Shown: positions 17,111-25,805, counted from the first letter of the stretch. The stretch: DNA of 64,000 bases from Motiliproteus sp. MSK22-1 (GCF_001968815.1 NZ_MIEQ01000027.1:62001-126000); one strand, 5' to 3'. Notes: generated by a model from the sequence alone, not told the origin. Translations and numbers: made by a program.

Positions 17111-18391
17111 CTATGCTGCCCGGTGATCGGTGCCGTCACCGAGGACTTCAGCCAGGCTGGCCCTGGACAGTTCCCCTTGCAGTCCGCCATTTTCGTCCAC
17201 AACCGGTAGTGGACAGTCGGTATCGAGAGTTTCGGGAATAACCGATTCCAGCAGAGCCTCCGGTGAAATTGATGGAATCTCCTCGAGAATCTCAGTATCT
17301 AGCCGGTGCCCTCCATCTTTTAGCGCAGCGGCTTCCAGAGAGCGTTGACTGATAACTCCCTGGTAGCCTTCCTCGTTTACATAGAAACCGTAATTTCCCG
17401 GTACCTTTTTCATTTGTATCAGTGCTTCGTCGATTGTTTCTGCGCTAATGCGACACAAGGCCGGCTTCATTACGGTTTCTACAGTGAGTGCGCGAGCACG
17501 GTTTACATCTCTAACAAATGCCTCCACATAGCTATCGGCAGGTTTTAAGAGGATATCAACCGGGGCTCCTTGCTGTATCAACTCTCCGTCTTTAAGGATT
17601 GCAATACGGTCGCCCAGTCGTAGGGCTTCATCTAAATCATGAGTAATAAAAATGATTGTTTTGTGCAGTTTTTCCTGAAGTTCAATCAATTGGTCCTGCA
17701 TCTCGCTCCTGATTAACGGGTCCAGAGCGGAGAAAGCTTCATCCATTAGCAGAATTTCTGCATCGGTGCACAGAGCGCGGGCCAGTCCCACTCGTTGCTG
17801 TTGACCCCCTGAAAGCTGTGAGGGGAACTGCTCTTCATAACCGGACAGGCCGACTGTTTCCAGCCACTGCTGTGCTTTCTCCAGGCGAGTCTGTTTTGCA
17901 ACGCCTTGAACGGCGAGTCCATAGCTGACGTTTTCTATCACGGTACGATGGGGCATTAATCCAAAGCGCTGAAAAACCATCGACATTTTATGGCGGCGGA
18001 ACTGTTCAAGCTCTTTGGCAGATAACTGCATAACATCGGTGCCTTCAACGATGATGCGTCCTTCGGTGGGATCTATCAGTCGGTTAAAGTGACGAATAAG
18101 TGTCGATTTTCCTGAGCCAGAGAGGCCCATGATGACAAAAATCTCTCCCTTTTGGATATTCAGGTTGATGGCCTTGAGTCCAACGGTATGACCGGTTTCA
18201 GCTAATATATCATCCTTGGACTTACCCTCTTTCACCAGAGGCATCACGGTAGATGGAGTATTACCAAAAACCTTATAGAGCGCTTCTATCTGGATAAACG
18301 GCTGTTGATCCGGCTGCTCTGCTTGTTTCCGCTTATCAATCGCTTGTTGCTGGGGGTGAGCTGTTTGTTCTTGGATACGAGTATCAGGCAT
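17111..18391 (-). CDS. proV: Glycine betaine/proline-type ABC importer, ATPase ProV
   Basis: 426 residues: ABC domain with Walker A GLSGSGKSTL, signature LSGGQQQRVGLARAL, Walker B ILLMDEAFSALD and switch THDLDEAL, preceded by the ProV-specific insert KEGKSKDDILAETGHTVGL and followed by two CBS-like modules (about 290-415). In ProU/OpuA systems the CBS domains tune transport to ionic strength. It overlaps the proW stop by eight bases, so the genes are coupled. It energises import of quaternary amine osmolytes. Confidence 0.92.
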   Translation of the reverse strand: MPDTRIQEQTAHPQQQAIDKRKQAEQPDQQPFIQIEALYKVFGNTPSTVMPLVKEGKSKDDILAETGHTVGLKAINLNIQKGEIFVIMGLSGSGKSTLIRHFNRLIDPTEGRIIVEGTDVMQLSAKELEQFRRHKMSMVFQRFGLMPHRTVIENVSYGLAVQGVAKQTRLEKAQQWLETVGLSGYEEQFPSQLSGGQQQRVGLARALCTDAEILLMDEAFSALDPLIRSEMQDQLIELQEKLHKTIIFITHDLDEALRLGDRIAILKDGELIQQGAPVDILLKPADSYVEAFVRDVNRARALTVETVMKPALCRISAETIDEALIQMKKVPGNYGFYVNEEGYQGVISQRSLEAAALKDGGHRLDTEILEEIPSISPEALLESVIPETLDTDCPLPVVDENGGLQGELSRASLAEVLGDGTDHRAA

Positions 18392-19283
18392 CTTTTGTAC
18401 CTTGCATATGTTTCTGAGCGCGCTTTGCGTAGGCTTGAGAAACGCGATCGAAGATGATTGCCAGGGCGACTATCGCAAGACCGTTAAATAACCCAAGGGT
18501 GAAATACTGATTGGTGATTGATTTCAATACCGGCTGCCCTAGGCCTTTTACCCCGATCATAGAGGCGATTACGACCATTGCCAGAGCCATCATGATGGTT
18601 TGATTGATTCCGGCCATTATAGTGGGAGAGGCCAGCGGGAGTTGTACACCAAAAAGGCGCTGCATCGGGCTGGCCCCATAGGCAGTCGCAGCCTCCAGAA
18701 CCTCCCTGTCGACCAGGCGAATGCCAAGGTTGGTTAACCGGATCACAGGTGGTATGGCGTAGATAACAACCGCGATTACCCCCGGTATCTTACCGATTCC
18801 CAATAACATGACTACGGGTATCAGATAAACAAAGGCAGGCATGGTCTGCATGATATCAAGTATCGGTGTGACGATGGCTTGTACTCGGTTTGAGCGGGCC
18901 ATCATAATGCCAATAGGAATGCCAAGGAAAATAGACAGTAAGGTGCATACCGTGATGATACTCATGGTTCGCATGGTATTTTCCCACATACCGAAATAAC
19001 CGATAGCCAGGAAAGCAAGTACAACACTTAAGGATAGTTTCCAGGAACGACTGGCCAGATAAACCAAAACCGTTACTGCCAGAATCACCGCCCACCAGGG
19101 AGATTGCAGTAATAGTTTTTCAAACCAGATCAGAAAACTGAGTAACGGATCGAAGAAGGATTCAATTAAGTCACCGTAGCTGCGGGAAAACTCGCGGTAG
19201 GCGGCGTCCAGTGATTTTCGGATTGCCAATAGATCGGTTCGATCCATTTGCGGGAACTTGGTGAGCCAGGAAGAGTCGGCCAT
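18384..19283 (-). CDS. proW: Glycine betaine/proline-type ABC importer, permease ProW
   Basis: 299 residues. An N-terminal cytoplasmic or amphipathic stretch precedes about six membrane helices. The permease coupling motif is recognisable around EAATAYGASPMQRLFGVQLPLASPTIMAGI. A strong GGAGG sits before the ATG at 19283. It forms the membrane channel with ProV and receives ligand from ProX, whose gene lies 176 bp upstream behind a stem-loop. Confidence 0.92.
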   Translation of the reverse strand: MADSSWLTKFPQMDRTDLLAIRKSLDAAYREFSRSYGDLIESFFDPLLSFLIWFEKLLLQSPWWAVILAVTVLVYLASRSWKLSLSVVLAFLAIGYFGMWENTMRTMSIITVCTLLSIFLGIPIGIMMARSNRVQAIVTPILDIMQTMPAFVYLIPVVMLLGIGKIPGVIAVVIYAIPPVIRLTNLGIRLVDREVLEAATAYGASPMQRLFGVQLPLASPTIMAGINQTIMMALAMVVIASMIGVKGLGQPVLKSITNQYFTLGLFNGLAIVALAIIFDRVSQAYAKRAQKHMQGTKDA

Positions 19284-19388
19284 CTAAGCCTCCAGAGCTT
19301 GATTACGTCGTTCTGGGTTACGTTATTAAGTATGGCCCCGCTAGTTGCGTACTGCCGATACTTATTTTGCTGGTTCAGCACTTGTGAC

Positions 19389-19423
19389 GAACGACCCAAG
19401 CCCCTAACGGGTTTGAGTCGTTC
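19389..19423 (-). other. Stem-loop between proX and proW
   Basis: GAACGACCCAAGCCC and GGGTTTGAGTCGTTC face each other across CTAAC, giving about 15 bp with two mismatches or wobbles. There is no T-run on either strand. Intercistronic stems after binding-protein genes commonly protect the upstream mRNA from 3' exonucleases, so that the binding protein is made in excess. Confidence 0.6.
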
Positions 19424-19459
19424 AACAAATACAGCAGCCCTTAGCAGCTGGAATGGAAG

Positions 19460-20467
19460 TCAGAGGTTATCAAGGGCTGCTTTTACTTTCCCCGCTACCG
19501 CATCAGAAACCCAGGGGGACCAGGTGCTCTCGTAGTTTTTCAGAAAATGCTCCATGGCAATGTCACCGTCTGCCTGGTTTTCTTCCATCCATGCAAGCAG
19601 TTGATTCATCTGTACATTTTTGAAGGCTCGGGTGCTGAGGTATTTATATGCGCCTGGGGCACGGGAGGCAAAAGCTTCGGTCGTCACAGTATGTACGGGA
19701 GAGGGTGGGTACATGGTGGCTTTTGGGGTTTCACAATCGGCTTTACTGGTGCAGGTTAAATAGTGTTCCAGATCTACCCCGGAACCAAAATCTACCTTAA
19801 CCATCTTATATTTTCCCAGTACAGCGGTGGGCGCCCAATAATACCCGAACCAGGGTTTCTGGCGTTCATAAGCTCGAGCGATGGAACCGGAGAGGCCTGC
19901 ACTTGAGCCGGGATCAATCAGATCGAATCCTGCTCCTTCCAGGTCCAACGCTTTAAACAGATTTCCACCGGTAATCTGGCAGTTCCAACCCGCCGGGCAA
20001 CCGATAAAGGCAGAACGGTCAGGGTCTTCTGGGTGTTCAAACAGTTTGGCGTTGGCTATTACGCCCTGGATGGACGCGAGGCTGGGATCTTTATCGACCA
20101 TATACTGTGGAACCCAGAAACCTTCTTCTCCACCATCAGAAAGTGATTTACCTGCGATTCGTAGCCGTTTTTCGGCTACACCCTTGTCCAGAGCATCTTT
20201 CATGGAGTTGCTCCAAAGCTCGGGAGCAATATCTGGTTCACCTTTCTCGATCATCGAGGTTCCTGTTGGCATTGTATCGCCAGGTACCAGTTCAGCATCG
20301 CAATCATAACCGTGCTCAAGAATAAAACGGTCAATATTGGCAATCAGGGTGGCCGAGTTCCAGTTCATATCGGCGATAGAAACCTTACCGCAACTCTCCG
20401 AGGCAAAGCTGGAAGCGCTGGCGAGTATTAAGGTCACGGCGCTTGCAGCAACAGTGGGTATGCGCAT
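19460..20467 (-). CDS. proX: Glycine betaine/choline-type periplasmic binding protein ProX
   Basis: 335 residues with a signal peptide (MRIPTVAASAVTLILASASSFA). The mature OpuAC-type protein starts at ADMNWNSATLIANIDRFIL and holds several Trp/Tyr residues (APELWSN, PWFGYYWAPT) suited to caging a quaternary ammonium group, plus paired Cys (GCPAGWNC; CTSKADC) that may form disulphides. It delivers ligand to ProWV. AAGGA precedes the ATG. Betaine, choline, DMSP or ectoine are all plausible ligands; the nearby ectoine genes make the last worth considering. Confidence 0.88.
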   Translation of the reverse strand: MRIPTVAASAVTLILASASSFASESCGKVSIADMNWNSATLIANIDRFILEHGYDCDAELVPGDTMPTGTSMIEKGEPDIAPELWSNSMKDALDKGVAEKRLRIAGKSLSDGGEEGFWVPQYMVDKDPSLASIQGVIANAKLFEHPEDPDRSAFIGCPAGWNCQITGGNLFKALDLEGAGFDLIDPGSSAGLSGSIARAYERQKPWFGYYWAPTAVLGKYKMVKVDFGSGVDLEHYLTCTSKADCETPKATMYPPSPVHTVTTEAFASRAPGAYKYLSTRAFKNVQMNQLLAWMEENQADGDIAMEHFLKNYESTWSPWVSDAVAGKVKAALDNL

Positions 20468-20502
20468 GTGAACATCCTTAGTGAGCGTTTTTGTAATAAA
20501 AA

Positions 20503-20514
20503 ATGTTATAACAT
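20503..20514. promoter_or_regulatory. 12-bp palindrome in the proX leader
   Basis: ATGTTATAACAT is a perfect palindrome just downstream of the proposed proX promoter, where a repressor could sit. The cognate regulator is unknown. Confidence 0.35.
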
Positions 20515-20518
20515 CAAC

Positions 20519-20547
20519 ATCTTACGATTCTGAACCCATTATATCAA
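20519..20547 (-). promoter_or_regulatory. Candidate sigma-70 promoter for proXWV
   Basis: On the minus strand TTGATA (20547-20542), a 17-bp spacer, and TAAGAT (20524-20519) make a fair -35/-10 pair about 50 bp before the proX ATG. Confidence 0.45.
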
Positions 20548-20797
20548 CCGACCCGCAAGCTGTTCGTACCTGCAACCAAGGCATTTTTAACATTGAATTA
20601 ATAGACAACGGGGCAGGAGAATCGTCAAGAAGGTGCTGTTAATCCGCTGTTATCAAAGGCGTAGGAGCGCCGCCTTTGCGTACTTGTAGAGGCGTTGGAC
20701 CCTGACTAAACTTAGAGTAACGGGCGTGGGCCATGGGTGGTTTGCTCCCGTCGCCCTGTAAAGAACAAATATTCACTGTATAGGGTGGGAGTATGCT
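20548..20797. other. Intergenic region upstream of the orphan solute-binding protein
   Basis: About 250 bp with one clear structure: CAAAGGCG and CGCCTTTG (20654-20678) form an 8-bp stem around a nine-base loop, without a T-run. No gene is seen. The promoter of the 20798 gene should lie here but is not recognisable. Confidence 0.35.
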
Positions 20798-21655
20798 ATG
20801 GGGAAGTTGGCACTTATCAGGCTTATCATTGCCTTAGTCGTTTTTATTGCCCCTTTGTTTGCCGCTGCCAAAGAACCATTTACAGTGGATCCTATGATTC
20901 ATAATCAAGGGCCAACAGTCTACCTTGCTACCTCTGATTTACCCAAGGCTCCCCTGATTTATACCACCGGCGATCAGATTGACTGGAACAAACCCGGCTT
21001 GCGAATAGAGCAACTTCGGCTGGTAGCAGACAAATTACAAATTCGTTTTGCTTATGCTCGTTTACCTTGGGTTAGGGCTCTTAAACTTACTGAACGAGGT
21101 GTTGCCGATGCCGTTTTTGTTACCGGCTATACTGAAGAACGAGCAGAATGGGGAGCCTATCCTGTTTTGTCTGATGGTGAAGTTAACTTCTCACAAGCGA
21201 TATCCAGTGTTAGTTATTGGCTGTATTCTCGCCAAGGTAGCGCGGTATCCTGGGATGGAAAGAAACTAGTCGTTAATGAAACCACTGATGCTGGTAAGGT
21301 CTCGATTGGAGCCAGTTTTGGTGATATGCAAACCGAGCAGTTGCAGCAACAGGGTTACAGCGTTTTTAACTCCAGAAATAATGAACAGCTGATGAAAATG
21401 GTCGAAGGGAAAAGAATTGATGCTGCGGTTTGCTTTCGAGACCTTTGTGACAAAATCATTCTGGCCAATCCTGAGTCTTTTGCTCATGTCCAAAAGCATC
21501 CTTTACCCTATCGGCAGTCTAACGGCTATTTAGTCTTTGGTAAAAAATACTACGCCGATAATCAGCCTCAGGTCGATGCCATTTGGGAGGCTCTTCAGCA
21601 ACTACGGGAAGACGGTTCGATGGAAAGTCTCTACCACAAATGGGGGTGGCGTTGA
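20798..21655 (+). CDS. Periplasmic solute-binding protein, family 3 (orphan)
   Basis: 285 residues with a signal peptide (LIRLIIALVVFIAPLFAAA) and the amino-acid-type binding fold: RIEQLRLVADKLQIRF, LTERGVADAVFVTGYTEERAEW, a hinge near residue 165, and a C-terminal LREDGSMESLYHKWGWR. No permease or ATPase of a family-3 transporter is adjacent, so it may serve a distant transporter or act as a sensor or redox-like accessory. GGGAG precedes the ATG. It sits between proXWV and the ectoine genes but on the opposite strand, so a role there is uncertain. Confidence 0.75.
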   Translation: MGKLALIRLIIALVVFIAPLFAAAKEPFTVDPMIHNQGPTVYLATSDLPKAPLIYTTGDQIDWNKPGLRIEQLRLVADKLQIRFAYARLPWVRALKLTERGVADAVFVTGYTEERAEWGAYPVLSDGEVNFSQAISSVSYWLYSRQGSAVSWDGKKLVVNETTDAGKVSIGASFGDMQTEQLQQQGYSVFNSRNNEQLMKMVEGKRIDAAVCFRDLCDKIILANPESFAHVQKHPLPYRQSNGYLVFGKKYYADNQPQVDAIWEALQQLREDGSMESLYHKWGWR

Positions 21656-21678
21656 TCCAGTGAATAAGCGCATATCAG

Positions 21679-21710
21679 GTTGCACTGAGGGTCGACACTC
21701 TCAGTGCAAC
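21679..21710. other. Perfect 11-bp hairpin between convergent genes
   Basis: GTTGCACTGAG (21679-21689) and CTCAGTGCAAC (21700-21710) with a 10-base loop. No T-run follows, so it may assist termination or protect the 3' end of the solute-binding gene mRNA. Confidence 0.6.
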
Positions 21711-21743
21711 GATTCTGCATTCTGGGTCTGAATTCCAGAGTTG

Positions 21744-21774
21744 AAGGCTCTGGCTTAAATTCAGAGCCTTTATT
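21744..21774 (+). terminator. Terminator after the solute-binding protein gene
   Basis: AAGGCTCTG (21744-21752) and CAGAGCCTT (21762-21770) form a 9-bp stem followed by TATT. The T-tract is short, but placement between convergent genes fits. Confidence 0.6.
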
Positions 21775-21775
21775 G

Positions 21776-21848
21776 CTCTTATATATTGCTCTTATATGCA
21801 TTTCTCTTATATGCACTACTCTGTTATATAAAGCTGTGTTATATATTA
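21776..21848. repeat. Degenerate CTCTTATAT repeat array
   Basis: CTCTTATAT occurs exactly at 21776, 21789 and 21804, followed by CTCTGTTATAT (21819) and CTGTGTTATATA, at 13-17 bp spacing. It abuts the 3' end of the minus-strand aminotransferase gene. Function unknown. Confidence 0.6.
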
Positions 21849-21859
21849 GTTTGTTGCGG

Positions 21860-23371
21860 TCATTTGGCAGTCCACTCTCCGGCAGTAATCAGCTTGTCAG
21901 TGACTTTATTAATTGCCCGTTCGGCTCGTTCAACGATGGAATCCACTTCGGCCGGGCTGATGACCAGAGGAGGGGCAAAGCCAAGAATGTCCCCTTGCGG
22001 CATAGCGCGAGCAATCAGGCCTTCTTCCAGGCAGGCGGCGGCGATCTGGGGACCGACTTTGAGATTTGGATCGAAATGCTCGCGGTTGGTTTTATTGCTT
22101 GAAAACTCCAATGCATGTAGCAAGCCTACACCGCGGCTTTCTCCCACAAGCGGGTGATTGGCAAAGGTTTCCTGCATCCGTTGCTGTAAATAAGCACCGG
22201 TATCTCGGGCATTTCCGACCAGGTTTTCCCGTTCAATTATATTCAGATTGCATATGGCAGATGCTGCCCCTATCGGATGGCCTGAATAGGTATAACCGTG
22301 ACCCATTGCACCCCATTGATCGGTACCCTCTTCCAGTACATTCCATACTTTTTCGCCGACGATGACACCTGACAGTGGTTGGTAGGCTGAGGTCAGGCCT
22401 TTCGCTATTGTCATCAGGTCGGGTTTCATATCGTAGTGAATGGAACCAAAGTCAGATCCCAGTCGACCGAACCCACATACCACCTCATCGGCAATCAGCA
22501 ATACATCGTATTTGTCCAGAACCTTACGAATTTCAGCCCAGTAGCCTTCTGGTGGAGGAATAATTCCACCAGTTCCCAGTACCGGCTCGCCAATCATTGC
22601 TGCAACGGTTTCTGGCCCCTCTGCCAGTATCATCTCTTCTAACTTTGCTGCGCAGTGTCTGGAAAACTCCAACTCGCTCATATTATCGTCTTCACGACGA
22701 TAATAGTGAGGTGCGATGGTGTGTTTGATACGATCCAGAGGGAGGTCAAAATAGTTGTGAAATAAGGGCAAACCGGTCATTGAGCCTGAAGCAATGCTGG
22801 AGCCGTGATAGCCGCGGTCTCTGGATATGATCTTTTTCTTCTCTGGCAGGCCTCGGGCATTGTTGTAATACCAGACCAGTTTAAGTTGGGTTTCGTTTGC
22901 ATCGCTACCGGACATGCCGTAGTAAACTTTGCTCATCCCCACCGGCGCCATGTTGATAATCCGCTCGGACAGTTCGACCAATGCTTCGTTAGTGTGGCCG
23001 ACGTAAGTGTGGTAGTAAGCTAATTTCTTGGCTTGCTCATAGATTGCTTCCGCCATTTCGGTACGGCCATAACCGATATTGACACAATACAGGCCAGCAA
23101 AGGCATCAATTAGTTCAGTACCTTCGGAATCCCTGATGCGGATACCACTGCCACCGGTGATGATTCGTCCGGGTAGCTCTCCTGTAGCGTATTGTTTAAG
23201 GTGAGTGGAGGAATGAAAAACGTTGTTTCGATCAATCTCCAGGATTTTTTGAGTGTCAACCTTATTGCAGGCATCAGGGGATTGGTTGATACCGAGCGTA
23301 TCACTGCTGTTAACTGCATCACTGTTATTAACTGTATCACTGCTATCAGAAGTCATTATCTGTTTCTCCAT
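21860..23371 (-). CDS. doeD: Class III aminotransferase, probable diaminobutyrate transaminase DoeD
   Basis: 503 residues of the omega-transaminase fold. Motifs: YYGMSGSDANETQLKL (PLP phosphate), SRDRGYHGSS, IADEVVCGFGRLG (Asp to the pyridine N) and the Schiff-base Lys in TIAKGLTSAY. In ectoine breakdown DoeD moves the amino group of diaminobutyrate to make aspartate semialdehyde; assignment rests on its place directly after doeA and doeB. The first 45 residues are a Ser/Asn/Asp-rich extension built on a six-residue repeat, which homologues normally lack. A Met further in could be the true start. Confidence 0.78.
   Translation of the reverse strand: MEKQIMTSDSSDTVNNSDAVNSSDTLGINQSPDACNKVDTQKILEIDRNNVFHSSTHLKQYATGELPGRIITGGSGIRIRDSEGTELIDAFAGLYCVNIGYGRTEMAEAIYEQAKKLAYYHTYVGHTNEALVELSERIINMAPVGMSKVYYGMSGSDANETQLKLVWYYNNARGLPEKKKIISRDRGYHGSSIASGSMTGLPLFHNYFDLPLDRIKHTIAPHYYRREDDNMSELEFSRHCAAKLEEMILAEGPETVAAMIGEPVLGTGGIIPPPEGYWAEIRKVLDKYDVLLIADEVVCGFGRLGSDFGSIHYDMKPDLMTIAKGLTSAYQPLSGVIVGEKVWNVLEEGTDQWGAMGHGYTYSGHPIGAASAICNLNIIERENLVGNARDTGAYLQQRMQETFANHPLVGESRGVGLLHALEFSSNKTNREHFDPNLKVGPQIAAACLEEGLIARAMPQGDILGFAPPLVISPAEVDSIVERAERAINKVTDKLITAGEWTAK
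23298..23351 (-). repeat. Three 18-bp tandem repeats inside the doeD 5' end
   Basis: Three consecutive 18-bp units (23298-23315, 23316-23333, 23334-23351) with few differences encode SDTVNN, SDAVNS and SDTLGI. The unit length keeps frame. Confidence 0.8.
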
Positions 23372-23407
23372 GGCGTATCTGTTCAGGTAGTCATCGGTTC
23401 TCGGGTT

Positions 23408-24478
23408 TCAAATAGGCTCACTTTGCAGGCAAGCACTGTTCAGGTCTGTGGCAATTACTGCAAAGGTATCCCCCATGCTTATCAAGGCCGGGTGCCGTCG
23501 TGCTGCCAGCACTCCCCCTCGTTTCGAAAAGTACTCTTTGGGTCGCTCTCCTGTGCGTTCCAGGGTATGAATCCGTGCAATCAGATCTCCTTTACGTATT
23601 TTGTCTCCGAGTGAAACGCACATCTCAAGCACTCCCTGGTGTTCGCTGAGCAGGTAGCAGCTTGCGTCTGGTATATCGAGTATTCGGGTTACTGGGGGAA
23701 GGTGGTATTCACCCTTGGTGATACCGGCGAAGATCAGAAAATTGCGGATTCCCCGATCAGCCATAGCAACTGTTTCGGGCGTACTGGTACCGCCACCACA
23801 GAGTTCCGTGGTGACAAAGACCTTACCCTGGTTTTCTACCGCTGTGTCGTACAGGGACGATGCATCCAGTTCAAACAGTGTCAGCGCATCAGGGGCGCCG
23901 AAAAGTTTGGCCCCTTCGATACAAGCGGCTTCTTGCGCGCTGTCCGGTAATCTGTGGGCAGCGGCAAAAGGGATGATATCCAGCGTTTTTCCCCCGGAGT
24001 GTATATCCAGAGCATAGTCACAAAGCGGAACAAGATAGCGAGTAAAATAGTCGGCAATACGTTCAGTGATGCTGCCCTGCGGATCGCCAGGAAAAGAGCG
24101 GTTCATATTGCCCTGATCTATTGGTGATGTTCTGCTACCGTTCAGCACAGCGGGGTAATTCATAGCCGGTACAATAATGACTCGTCCGTTGATCTGGTCT
24201 GCTTCTAACTCATTGGCAAGTTTCAGTAATCCGGTTATACCTTCATATTCATCCCCATGATTGCCTCCACTGAGCAGCGCCGTAGGGCCTTTACCATTTT
24301 TGACTACGGTGATTGGGATCATAATGCAGCCCCAGGCCGAATCGTCGTGAGAGTGCGGTAGCTTCAGGAACCCATGTTGTTTCCCGTCAAGGTTGAAATC
24401 GACGGTAGGGGTTATTGTTGTAGCAGGCGTCGTCGTTGCAGTGTTCATTATCGCGTCTGTATTGATAGTCTTTTGCAT
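23408..24478 (-). CDS. doeB: N-alpha-acetyl-diaminobutyrate deacetylase
   Basis: 356 residues of the succinylglutamate desuccinylase/aspartoacylase zinc-peptidase family. Zinc ligands are visible in LSGGNHGDEYEG and LDIHSGG; the catalytic Glu is likely that of TTELCGGG. The C-terminal domain is beta-rich. DoeB removes acetyl from N-alpha-acetyl-diaminobutyrate made by DoeA. The gene lies between doeA and the transaminase with short gaps. The N-terminal 20 residues are a Thr/Ala-rich stretch, and the internal Met (MNTATTT) is an alternative start. Confidence 0.87.
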   Translation of the reverse strand: MQKTINTDAIMNTATTTPATTITPTVDFNLDGKQHGFLKLPHSHDDSAWGCIMIPITVVKNGKGPTALLSGGNHGDEYEGITGLLKLANELEADQINGRVIIVPAMNYPAVLNGSRTSPIDQGNMNRSFPGDPQGSITERIADYFTRYLVPLCDYALDIHSGGKTLDIIPFAAAHRLPDSAQEAACIEGAKLFGAPDALTLFELDASSLYDTAVENQGKVFVTTELCGGGTSTPETVAMADRGIRNFLIFAGITKGEYHLPPVTRILDIPDASCYLLSEHQGVLEMCVSLGDKIRKGDLIARIHTLERTGERPKEYFSKRGGVLAARRHPALISMGDTFAVIATDLNSACLQSEPI

Positions 24479-24514
24479 GACTGCATAACCTTTATCGATC
24501 CGTGTTTTTTATCT

Positions 24515-25702
24515 TCAGTTCTTTACAAAAAGTTTGCGGGGATAGTTACAGAGGGGTTCTGCACCCGTATCGGTGATGACAATGCTCTCGGTTGTCTCTA
24601 TACCCCAGTCATCCAGCCACAGGCCTGGCATAAAGTGGAATGTCATTCCGGGTTTGATAATCGTCTTATCAGATCCTCGCAGGCTCATCGTGCGTTCACC
24701 CCAGTCAGGGGGGTAACTCAGACCGATAGGGTAACCACAGCGGGTAGCACCGCGATCAAACCCGAATTTGATCAGTGCGTCGTTCAGTGCATCTGCAATG
24801 TCGGCGCAGCGATTGCCAGGCTTTGCCGCCGCAAGTCCCGCTTCCAATCCTTCATTCAAAGCCTCTTCCGCGCGACGGAAATCAGCTGTCGGTTCACCGA
24901 GAAATAGGGTTCGGGACAGGGGGCAGTGATAACGCTTATGGCATCCTGCCAACTCAAAGAAGGTGCCTTCATTGTTTTTGAACGGGGTATCATCCCAGGT
25001 CAGATGGGGGGCCGATGCATCTTTACCGGAGGGTAGCATCGGGACGATGGCCGGGTAGTCGCCGAAATGGCCATCGTGGCCTGCCATGGCAACTTTGTAG
25101 ATCTCTCCGACCAGCTTGTTTTTCGGCAAGCCTGGTTCAATCATTTCCAGAACGGCACGGTGCATGTTTTCGACAATACGGGCTGCTATTCGCATGTAGT
25201 TGATTTCCCGGTCGGATTTAACCGCTCTGCACCAGTTCACCAATCCCGTGGTATCGCTTAACTCAGCTTTTGGCAGGTTATCTTTCAGAGAAAGGTAAGC
25301 CGTAGGGCTGAAATAGTAGTTGTCCATTTCCACACCAATCTGGCCACGGTTCCAGCCTCTTTGACTAAGAATCCGGTTAGCCAGGTGCTCCATCGCATGA
25401 TGAGGGGGATTCATAACGTAATGATCCGGGTAGCTGAGAATGTTTTCTTCTTCCATATAAACCCTGCGACGGGCTCCATTACTATCCATCTGACGGCCGT
25501 ACCATACAGGGGCTCCGTCGGGACCAACGATGACTGCCTGAGGTGTGTAGAATGACCAGCCATCATAGCCTGTCAGCCAGGCCATATTTGAAGGGTCATG
25601 CACGATCAGGGTATCGATCTGGTGTTGGGCCATTGCCTCTCGAACCTTACCGAGTCTTAAGGCAAATTCCTCCCGGGAGAAATTCAATACACTGTCATCC
25701 AT
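24515..25702 (-). CDS. doeA: Ectoine hydrolase
   Basis: 395 residues, the usual DoeA/EutD length, with an M24 pita-bread fold. Strong family signatures: DPSNMAWLTGYDGWSFYTPQ at the N-terminal domain, GVEMDNYYFSPTAYLSL, ASAPHLTWDD, FELAGCHKRYHCPLSRT and GYPIGLSYPPDWGERTMSL. DoeA opens the ectoine ring to N-alpha-acetyl-diaminobutyrate in the cytosol. The start at 25702 (MDDSVLNFSREEF) has AGGACA upstream; the longer frame would run into the shared promoter. First gene of a doeA-doeB-doeD unit. Confidence 0.92.
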   Translation of the reverse strand: MDDSVLNFSREEFALRLGKVREAMAQHQIDTLIVHDPSNMAWLTGYDGWSFYTPQAVIVGPDGAPVWYGRQMDSNGARRRVYMEEENILSYPDHYVMNPPHHAMEHLANRILSQRGWNRGQIGVEMDNYYFSPTAYLSLKDNLPKAELSDTTGLVNWCRAVKSDREINYMRIAARIVENMHRAVLEMIEPGLPKNKLVGEIYKVAMAGHDGHFGDYPAIVPMLPSGKDASAPHLTWDDTPFKNNEGTFFELAGCHKRYHCPLSRTLFLGEPTADFRRAEEALNEGLEAGLAAAKPGNRCADIADALNDALIKFGFDRGATRCGYPIGLSYPPDWGERTMSLRGSDKTIIKPGMTFHFMPGLWLDDWGIETTESIVITDTGAEPLCNYPRKLFVKN

Positions 25703-25757
25703 TTTTGTTGTCCTGCATTGGAAACTCTGTGTTGAGCGCTTTTGTAGCAAGTGCTGA

Positions 25758-25805
25758 TGTATTGTCCTAATATAGAGAGATGTTTTATCAGTACACACCA
25801 ATACA
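25758..25805. promoter_or_regulatory. Inverted repeat in the doeA/enuR divergent promoter region
   Basis: TGTATTG (25758-25764) and CAATACA (25799-25805) are perfect inverted half-sites, 34 bp apart, in the 132 bp between the divergent starts. GTAC also recurs at 25791 and 25829. EnuR-type MocR regulators bind such intergenic regions; these are candidate half-sites. Confidence 0.35.
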
